Assembly (NCBI GenBank): GCA_964397775.1
Contig: CAYNKL010000141.1
Location: 1-11,391, forward strand
Direction: 5' to 3'
DNA length: 11,391 nt
Source of the DNA: Allosediminivita sp964397775
GTDB lineage: Bacteria; Pseudomonadota; Alphaproteobacteria; Rhodobacterales; Rhodobacteraceae
Shown: one piece after another, positions 6,066-11,391 of the stretch
Layout of the letters: each line of letters opens with the position of its first letter
How positions within the stretch are numbered: position 1 is the first letter of the stretch
Translations under genes and position numbers: made by a program
Notes under the pieces: model-generated
Told to the model about the DNA's origin: nothing
What the model saw: the letters and a program-made list of their open reading frames with translations, nothing else
Database searches by the model: none

Positions 6066-7221
6066 GGACTGGCGCGAAGGCGGGTTTGCCCTCTACGTCC
6101 ACTGGCCCTTCTGCGAGGCCAAGTGCCCCTACTGCGACTTCAACTCGCACGTGGTGGCAAACGTGGATCAGGATCGCTGGGCCCGTGCCCTCGCCGCCGA
6201 AATCGCCCGATCTGCCGCCCTCACCCCCGGCCGGGTGCTGAAGTCGATCTTCTTCGGGGGCGGCACACCATCCCTGATGAGACCCCAGACCGTCGAGACC
6301 GTCCTGCGCGCCGCGCGGGACAGCTGGGCCTGGGCCAACGACATCGAGATCACGCTGGAAGCCAATCCCCGTTCGGTCGAAGCCGCGCGTTTCCAGGGCT
6401 TCGCGAGCGCCGGGGTCAACCGTGTGTCGCTTGGGGTCCAGGCGCTCAACGATGCCGATCTGAAACGCCTGGGGCGCCTTCACAGCGCGGCCGAGGCGCA
6501 GGTGGCCTTCGACACCGCGCGGGACACCTTTGATCGGGTTAGCTTTGACCTCATCTATGCGCGGCAGAACCAGACACTGGCGGACTGGGAGGCGGAGCTT
6601 CGGTCTGCGCTGGCCCTCGCCGTGGACCACATGTCGCTCTACCAGTTGACCATTGAACCGGGCACCGCCTTTGGTGCGCGTCATGCCGCCGGTGGTCTGC
6701 GTGGGCTTCCCGACGAGGATCTTGCCGCCGACATGTACGAGCTCACACAGGCACTCTGCGAGGCCGCAGGCTACCCGGCATACGAAGTGTCGAACCATGC
6801 CCGCCCCGGCGCTGAATCGCGCCACAACCTCGTCTATTGGCACTATGGGGATTATGTGGGTGTCGGCCCCGGCGCGCATGGGCGCGTCACCATCGACGGC
6901 CGCAAACACGCGACCGAGGACTGGACAACGCCGGGCAAATGGCTTGAGGCCGCCGAGGCGGGATCGGGCCATCGAAGTGTTACCGAGCTGGATGGCCCCA
7001 CCCAGGCCGGGGAATACCTGCTGATGGGGCTGCGGGTGCGCGAGGGCGTCGACATGGATCGTCTCGAACGCATGGCGCCGGGCGGCATCGTTCAAGACAA
7101 GATTTCTGAACTACAAGATATCGGTGTTCTCTGGAAAGAGTACACCCGATTTGGTGTGACGGCGCGAGGCCGTATGGTCCTCAACGCCGTCGTGACAGAG
7201 CTTCTTCCCGATCAGGACTGA
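6058..7221 (+). CDS. hemW: HemW, radical-SAM-type heme chaperone
   Basis: HemW is related to the oxygen-independent coproporphyrinogen III oxidase HemN, but in studied bacteria it binds heme and is thought to deliver it to client proteins. The product is 387 residues from a TTG at 6058. The [4Fe-4S] cluster motif is CEAKCPYC (C19, C23, C26), with Phe two residues after the last Cys, where HemN has a fourth Cys; this supports HemW. The SAM-binding GGGTPS is at 67-72, and HNLVYW (256-261) is the HemW heme-binding motif. The TTG overlaps rdgB by 8 bases with only a weak GGTGG upstream, so coupling is likely. ATG at 6028, 10 codons earlier, is an alternative. Its stop overlaps the parB stop head-on. 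Older annotation would call it HemN. Confidence 0.93.
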   Translation: MSEDWREGGFALYVHWPFCEAKCPYCDFNSHVVANVDQDRWARALAAEIARSAALTPGRVLKSIFFGGGTPSLMRPQTVETVLRAARDSWAWANDIEITLEANPRSVEAARFQGFASAGVNRVSLGVQALNDADLKRLGRLHSAAEAQVAFDTARDTFDRVSFDLIYARQNQTLADWEAELRSALALAVDHMSLYQLTIEPGTAFGARHAAGGLRGLPDEDLAADMYELTQALCEAAGYPAYEVSNHARPGAESRHNLVYWHYGDYVGVGPGAHGRVTIDGRKHATEDWTTPGKWLEAAEAGSGHRSVTELDGPTQAGEYLLMGLRVREGVDMDRLERMAPGGIVQDKISELQDIGVLWKEYTRFGVTARGRMVLNAVVTELLPDQD

Positions 7222-8114
7222 CTGAGGATCGCGCAGAGCGCGTCCAGCTGTTCGAGCGTCTTGTACGACACCGTGACCTGCCCGGATTCGTCGTCGGCCT
7301 TGTGATCGATGCTGACCTTCATGCCAAGCGCCGCCGAGAGGTCGCCCTCCAGAGCCTTGGTATCCGCATCCTTCTCCGTCGCCCCACGGGCAGCAGTGGG
7401 CCTGCGCGGCGTGTCACGCGGAGCCGCCTGTTTCACCAGTCGCTCGGTCTCACGCACCGACAGCCCCTTCGCCACCACCTGCTTGGCAAGCTCCTCGGCA
7501 TTCGGCGCAGTGATGAGGGCGCGTGCGTGGCCCGCGCTGAGTCGGCCTTCCGAGACATGGCCGCGGATGCCCTCCGGCAGGTTTAGCAAGCGCATCATGT
7601 TGGCGATGTGGCTGCGGCTTTTGCCCAGAGCCTCGGCCAGCTTTTCCTGCGTATGGCCGAACTTGAACATCAACTGACGATAACCGGCGGCTTCCTCGAT
7701 CGGGTTGAGATCCGCACGCTGGATGTTCTCGATGATCGCGATCTCGAGAACCTCGGTATCGTTGAACTCTCGAACGATGATCGGAAGCTCGTGAAGCTGC
7801 GCAAGCTGCGCGGCGCGCCAGCGGCGTTCACCGGCAACGATCTCGAACAGATCGGGGTTCTTGGGCGACTGCCGCACGATCAGAGGCTGGATGACGCCTT
7901 TCGAGCGAATGGAATCCGCCAGTTCGCGCAGCTGTTCGTCCGTAAACGTACGGCGCGGCTGGTCCGGGTTGGGTACGATTTTCTCAACCGGAACAACCCG
8001 TTCCGGGCGCCGCGCGCCGCCTTCCGGCGTCTCGGTGGTCTGCGGTTCAACATCCGCCATGAGGGCGGAGAGCCCACGGCCCAGGCCGCGACGTTTTTCG
8101 TTCTTTTCTGCCAT
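7212..8114 (-). CDS. parB: Chromosome partitioning protein ParB
   Basis: ParB binds parS near the origin, loads as a CTP-dependent clamp, spreads along DNA and is moved by ParA. The product is 300 residues. The N-terminal basic peptide RRGLGRGLSALM is the conserved ParA-contacting motif. The CTP-binding box GERRWRA is at 95-101, followed by ENIQRADLNPIEEA. The parS-reading helix-turn-helix lies around 154-182 (QEKLAEALGKSRSHIANMMRLLNL). A low-complexity linker (about 228-255) leads to the C-terminal dimerisation domain. I chose ATG 8114 because AAGAGG lies 5 bases upstream; an ATG at 8141, overlapping the parA stop, has no such site. It is last in the mnmG-rsmG-parA-parB operon and overlaps hemW by 10 bp at the 3' ends. 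Confidence 0.97.
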   Translation of the reverse strand: MAEKNEKRRGLGRGLSALMADVEPQTTETPEGGARRPERVVPVEKIVPNPDQPRRTFTDEQLRELADSIRSKGVIQPLIVRQSPKNPDLFEIVAGERRWRAAQLAQLHELPIIVREFNDTEVLEIAIIENIQRADLNPIEEAAGYRQLMFKFGHTQEKLAEALGKSRSHIANMMRLLNLPEGIRGHVSEGRLSAGHARALITAPNAEELAKQVVAKGLSVRETERLVKQAAPRDTPRRPTAARGATEKDADTKALEGDLSAALGMKVSIDHKADDESGQVTVSYKTLEQLDALCAILSQS

Positions 8115-8119
8115 GTCTG

Positions 8120-8125
8120 CCTCTT
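8120..8125 (-). promoter_or_regulatory. Ribosome binding site deciding the parB start
   Basis: AAGAGG on the minus strand (8125-8120) lies 5 bases before ATG 8114-8112. The upstream in-frame ATG at 8141 overlaps the parA stop but is preceded by CGTCGCTGC, with no Shine-Dalgarno match. ParB relatives also start close to the GLGRGLSALM motif. Confidence 0.6.
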
Positions 8126-8137
8126 GTGGATGCTGCC

Positions 8138-8947
8138 TCATGCAGCGACGGGCGTATTTTTCTTGAGGAGCTCAGCCGCCAGCGCACGATAGGCGGCGGC
8201 CCCCTTTGAGGTCGTGTCGTAGCTGAGCACGGGCTGCGCGTAAGACGGCGCCTCGCTGACCCTGACGTTCCGGGGGATCACCGTCCGGAAGACCAGGTCG
8301 TGAAGGTTGTCCCGCGCATCGGCCTCGACCATTTGCGACAGGTTGTTGCGCGCATCGAACATCGTCAGGACGATACCCTCGATCCGGAGGTCGGCATTCG
8401 CGCTTTGCCGCACTTCCCGGATCGTCAGCATGAGCTGGGAGAGCCCCTCCAGCGCGAAGAACTCGCTTTGCAGCGGCACAAGCACCGAATGCGCGGAAAC
8501 CATCGCGTTCACGGTGAGCAGGTTCAGCGATGGCGGACAGTCGATCAGCACGTAGTCGAAGCCCATGCTTTCGATCTCGGACTTGTGCAACGCGTCGCGC
8601 AGCAGCCAGGACCGGCGCTTGTTCGACATCATCTCCATGTCGGCAGAGCTCAGATCCACGGTGGCGGGGATCAGCGAAAGCCGCTCGGTGCCGGTCCGGA
8701 CGATGGCCTCTTCGGCGGTCACTTCGCCAAGAAGGAAATCGTAGGTGGTCTTTTCGCGATCCTCGGGTTCGATCCCAAGCCCTGTCGAGGCGTTGCCCTG
8801 CGGATCGAGATCGACGACCAGGACGTTCAGACCGGTCTCACAAAGCGCCGCGCCAAGGTTGATCGTCGTCGTCGTCTTGCCGACCCCACCCTTCTGGTTG
8901 GCAATCGCGATGATTTTCGGACCGGAGCGCGGGACGGACTCAGGCAT
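8138..8947 (-). CDS. parA: Chromosome partitioning ATPase ParA
   Basis: ParA is a Walker-type ATPase that coats the nucleoid as an ATP-bound dimer and pulls ParB-parS complexes apart. The product is 269 residues. The deviant Walker A KGGVGKTT is at 19-26, with the signature first Lys of the ParA/MinD class. DLDPQGNAS supplies the A' aspartate and LIDCPPSLNLLTVNAM is Walker B. The short N-terminus, with no helix-turn-helix, marks the chromosomal rather than the long plasmid type. The ATG at 8947 has GGAG 7 bases upstream (minus strand of 8955-8958) and overlaps the rsmG stop by 8 bases. parB starts 23 bases after its stop. The frame is intact. Confidence 0.97.
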   Translation of the reverse strand: MPESVPRSGPKIIAIANQKGGVGKTTTTINLGAALCETGLNVLVVDLDPQGNASTGLGIEPEDREKTTYDFLLGEVTAEEAIVRTGTERLSLIPATVDLSSADMEMMSNKRRSWLLRDALHKSEIESMGFDYVLIDCPPSLNLLTVNAMVSAHSVLVPLQSEFFALEGLSQLMLTIREVRQSANADLRIEGIVLTMFDARNNLSQMVEADARDNLHDLVFRTVIPRNVRVSEAPSYAQPVLSYDTTSKGAAAYRALAAELLKKNTPVAA

Positions 8948-9557
8948 TCGACAACTCCCGGACTTCTAGGATGACGCTTGATGGATCGACGACGCTTGTA
9001 TGCGTTTCCAGGTCAAAGTGCCATGACTCGCGGGCCTCGGACAACTCCGATTGCCAGTTTGATCCCTTGGGAAACAGCGCCGTTGCGCCGATTGCCATGT
9101 GGCGCTCGGCATACCCCAGAAGTTTATGCAACGGCGCAAGCGCCCGGGCGCTGACCAAGTCCGCATCCGCTGGGGTAAGCGCCTCGATCCGAGACTGCAC
9201 GACCTCTCCCTGAACCTCGAGCTCGCGCAATGCGGTCCGAAGGAACACGCATTTTCTCGTGTCACTTTCGACCATCACCACCGACATCTCGGGCCGCAGG
9301 TCCGCGGCGAGAATCGCGATGACAAGGCCCGGAAATCCGCCGCCGCTGCCCAAGTCCAACCACTTCTTTGAGTCTCGCGCGATCCTGAACAACTGGGCCG
9401 AATCGGCGATGTGCCGGGATTCCAGTTGCCCCAAGGTACTTCGGGCGACGAGGTTGATCCTTGGGGACCACTTCTGGACCAAATCGGCCAGAGCGCCTAG
9501 GCGCTGCTCTGTTTCACGTGAAACATCCAACCCGTCCAGAGCTGCGGCAAGCGTCAT
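8940..9557 (-). CDS. rsmG: 16S rRNA (guanine-N7)-methyltransferase RsmG (GidB)
   Basis: RsmG methylates N7 of G527 (E. coli numbering) of 16S rRNA using S-adenosylmethionine. The product is 205 residues. The SAM-binding glycine loop is WLDLGSGGGFPG (66-77), followed by VVMVESDTRKCVFL (93-106), the acidic end of strand 2, and VSARALAPL (135-143). The ATG at 9557 is one base past the mnmG TAA and has only a weak, distant AAGG, so translation is probably coupled to mnmG. An upstream TTG at 9599 would lengthen it inside mnmG, but is not supported. Codons 11-16 (DVSRET) are written in a perfect parS palindrome, so this gene doubles as a centromere site. Confidence 0.96.
   Translation of the reverse strand: MTLAAALDGLDVSRETEQRLGALADLVQKWSPRINLVARSTLGQLESRHIADSAQLFRIARDSKKWLDLGSGGGFPGLVIAILAADLRPEMSVVMVESDTRKCVFLRTALRELEVQGEVVQSRIEALTPADADLVSARALAPLHKLLGYAERHMAIGATALFPKGSNWQSELSEARESWHFDLETHTSVVDPSSVILEVRELSNA
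9492..9505. repeat. Perfect 14-bp palindrome next to parS
   Basis: AGCGCCTAGGCGCT at 9492-9505 reads the same on both strands. It lies 4 bases from the parS palindrome and inside rsmG codons for QRLGAL. I know of no protein that reads it. It may simply follow from coding in GC-rich DNA. Confidence 0.4.
9510..9525. promoter_or_regulatory. parS: parS centromere site within rsmG
   Basis: TGTTTCACGTGAAACA at 9510-9525 is a perfect 16-bp palindrome and matches the bacterial chromosomal parS consensus at every base. It lies in codons 11-16 of rsmG (VSRET plus flanks), about 1.4 kb upstream of the parB start. Known biology: ParB binds such sites, loads as a clamp, and spreads to neighbouring DNA, so the surrounding mnmG-rsmG-parAB region is likely ParB-coated. 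Its use here is inferred from sequence match and from parAB being adjacent. Confidence 0.92.
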
Positions 9558-9558
9558 A

Positions 9559-11391
9559 TTATGCCGAGGCCTTGCGCGATTGCTGACGAAGACGCGCAAG
9601 GATCAACGTGAGCGCCGCGGGAGTCATCCCGTCAATCCGACCGGCCTGAGCAAGATTCTCCGGGCGCGCGGCCTCTAGTTTGTTGCGCAACTCGTTCGAC
9701 AGTCCACCAAGCTTCCTGTAATCGAAGCCACTCGGAATGCGGACATCTTCTTCCTTGCGGAGATTTGCGACATCCCGCTCCTGTCGCGCGATGTAGTTGG
9801 CGTAGAGCGCCTCTCGTTCGATCTGCCGCGCAATGTCATGATCGACGGTGCTCAACTCAGCGTCCTGCTCTGCCAACATCGCGAACGTCACGTCCGGCAG
9901 CGCCAGCGCCTCGAGCCCCGAACGCCGTTGCCCGTCCTGGTTCACATTGAGACCGAGCGACCGAAGATCTTTTGGCGTGTAGCTTCGTGCGCTGAGCATC
10001 GCGTGCCCCTGCTCGAGCTTTTCCAATTTGTTTTCAAAGGCTTCTCGACGTGTGTCACTCGCACAGCCGGCGTCGAGCGCTTTCGGTGTCAGCCGCTGGT
10101 CGGCATTATCGGCCCGCAGCGAAAGCCGGAATTCGGCTCTTGAGGTGAACATCCGATAAGGCTCGCTGACGCCGCGAGTCGTGAGGTCATCCAGCATCAC
10201 GCCGATATAGGAATCGCTCCGACCAAACGTGACCGGGTCGCGCCCCAGTGCGCGCGCAGCCGCATTGAGACCTGCAACGAGCCCTTGGGCTGCTGCTTCT
10301 TCATATCCGGTTGTTCCGTTGATCTGGCCCGCGAGGAACAACCCGTCCACGTCACGCACCGCCAACGAGATATCAAGCGCCCGCGGATCAACGTAATCGT
10401 ATTCGATGGCGTAGCCCGGCTGCACGATCTCGGCACGCTCAAGACCGGGGATTGTCGCGACATAAGCCTTCTGCACGTCTTCGGGCAGCGACGTCGAAAT
10501 GCCGTTCGGATAGACCGTCGTGTCGTCGAGCCCTTCCGGCTCAAGGAAGATCTGATGCGACGTCTTGTCGGCAAAACGCACCACCTTGTCTTCGATCGAG
10601 GGACAGTATCTTGGCCCGATCCCGTCGATATGACCGCCGTACATCGCGGACCGGTGAAGGTTCTCGTTGATAATGAAGTGGGTGGCTTCGGTCGTGTGCG
10701 TAATCCCGCAAGCGACCTGCCGCGCCGCCGGCGCACTCGAGAGAAACGAGAAGAGCACCGGTTCCTCATCGCCCGGTTGGGTTTCCAGCCGATCCCAGTC
10801 GATGGTCCGGCCGTCGAGCCTCGGTGGTGTCCCGGTCTTGAGGCGACCAAGCGGCAATCCGAAGGAATCGATTCTCTCGGCGAGCTTCACCGAAGGATCC
10901 GATCCCATACGGCCGCCAGGCCTCGAAACATCACCGATATGGATGACACCGCGAAGGAAGGTGCCCGTCGTCAGGACGACCTGTGGCGCGGAGATGTCGG
11001 TACCGTCCTTCAGCCGGATCCCTGCAACCGCATCGCCTTCCATCAGGAAGTCGGTCACCTCGGCCTCGATGACCGTAAGGCCGCGGTTCCCTTCGATTTC
11101 AGAAGTCATGGCCGCACGATAGAGTTTTCTGTCGGCCTGGGCGCGAGGCCCCTGGACCGCCGGACCTTTGCGGCGGTTCAGCAGCCGGTACTGGATACCG
11201 GACGCATCCGCGATCCGGCCCATGATGCCGTCCATCGCGTCGATCTCGCGAACGAGGTGCCCTTTCCCCAGACCGCCAATGGCCGGATTACAGGACATGA
11301 CCCCCAAGTCTGCCTTCCGAAGGGTGACCAGTGCCGTACGCGCACCCATCCGGGCGGCAGCGGCAGCTGCCTCGGTTCCGGCGTGGCCGCC
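9559..11391 (-). CDS. mnmG: tRNA uridine-5-carboxymethylaminomethyl enzyme MnmG (GidA), N-terminus cut off
   Basis: MnmG, with MnmE, installs the cmnm5 group on the wobble uridine (U34) of several tRNAs, using FAD, NADH and a folate carbon. The window holds 610 residues and the stop; only the first 10-20 residues are missing beyond the right edge, since the visible part starts within the FAD-binding glycine motif (GGHAGTEA). Conserved segments follow: SCNPAIGGLGKGHLVREID with the conserved Cys (near 11292), QGPRAQADR, TGTFLRG, signature 1 GPRYCPSIEDKV (near 10582-10619) with the second conserved Cys, and signature 2 beginning AGQINGTTGYEEAAAQG (about 10255-10332). The C-terminal helical, MnmE-contacting part is complete. 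It is the most upstream gene visible in the rsmG-parA-parB operon. It is intact as far as seen. Confidence 0.97.
   Translation of the reverse strand, partial: GGHAGTEAAAAAARMGARTALVTLRKADLGVMSCNPAIGGLGKGHLVREIDAMDGIMGRIADASGIQYRLLNRRKGPAVQGPRAQADRKLYRAAMTSEIEGNRGLTVIEAEVTDFLMEGDAVAGIRLKDGTDISAPQVVLTTGTFLRGVIHIGDVSRPGGRMGSDPSVKLAERIDSFGLPLGRLKTGTPPRLDGRTIDWDRLETQPGDEEPVLFSFLSSAPAARQVACGITHTTEATHFIINENLHRSAMYGGHIDGIGPRYCPSIEDKVVRFADKTSHQIFLEPEGLDDTTVYPNGISTSLPEDVQKAYVATIPGLERAEIVQPGYAIEYDYVDPRALDISLAVRDVDGLFLAGQINGTTGYEEAAAQGLVAGLNAAARALGRDPVTFGRSDSYIGVMLDDLTTRGVSEPYRMFTSRAEFRLSLRADNADQRLTPKALDAGCASDTRREAFENKLEKLEQGHAMLSARSYTPKDLRSLGLNVNQDGQRRSGLEALALPDVTFAMLAEQDAELSTVDHDIARQIEREALYANYIARQERDVANLRKEEDVRIPSGFDYRKLGGLSNELRNKLEAARPENLAQAGRIDGMTPAALTLILARLRQQSRKASA

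Noticed and set aside
6013..7095. 360-codon open frame opposite hemW
   Set aside because: It is an antisense shadow; hemW motifs on the plus strand are complete and conserved in order.
8115..8137. DnaA box in the parA-parB gap (ATCCACA on the minus strand)
   Set aside because: Two of nine bases differ from TTATCCACA and it stands alone. No cluster of boxes or AT-rich stretch is present, so no origin can be called in the window.
8115..8141. parB starting at ATG 8141, overlapping the parA stop as ATGA
   Set aside because: It has no ribosome binding site, while ATG 8114 has AAGAGG 5 bases upstream and gives the N-terminus usual for ParB.
9558..9599. rsmG starting at TTG 9599 inside mnmG
   Set aside because: It adds non-conserved residues and a rare start codon. 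ATG 9557 directly after the mnmG stop fits family length.

Overview
The window is a compact, high-GC stretch of chromosomal housekeeping genes. The proteins and the gene order point to an alphaproteobacterium, most likely Rhodobacteraceae (Roseobacter group). The tandem mnmG-rsmG-parA-parB, with a perfect parS palindrome inside rsmG, is the classic arrangement found near the chromosomal replication origin. No rRNA, tRNA, CRISPR array, insertion sequence or prophage gene was seen. No gap between genes exceeds about 180 bases.

Layout from left to right. Positions 1-65 carry the first codons of a leftward gene that leaves the window and that I do not recognise. A divergent intergenic gap of about 180 bases follows. 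mutS (mismatch repair) runs rightward to 2926 and meets the leftward hrcA-grpE pair (heat-shock repressor and DnaK nucleotide-exchange factor) tail to tail across a 10-bp hairpin. hrcA is divergent from a rightward operon, rph-rdgB-hemW (RNase PH, ITP/XTP pyrophosphatase, HemW radical-SAM-type heme protein), whose genes overlap by a few bases. hemW converges on parB, and the two coding regions overlap by 10 bp at their stop codons. The leftward operon mnmG-rsmG-parA-parB fills the rest. mnmG is cut by the right edge and lacks only its extreme N-terminus.

How the genes work together. ParA, ParB and parS segregate the replication origin. MnmG and RsmG modify tRNA and 16S rRNA. RNase PH trims tRNA 3' ends. 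RdgB removes deaminated nucleotides and MutS repairs mismatches. HrcA and GrpE belong to the chaperone response.

Nothing here looks like a new system. The most useful second looks are the parS site inside rsmG, a second parS-like site inside mutS about 8.7 kb away, the head-on hemW/parB stop overlap, and several non-ATG starts whose choice rests on ribosome binding sites.
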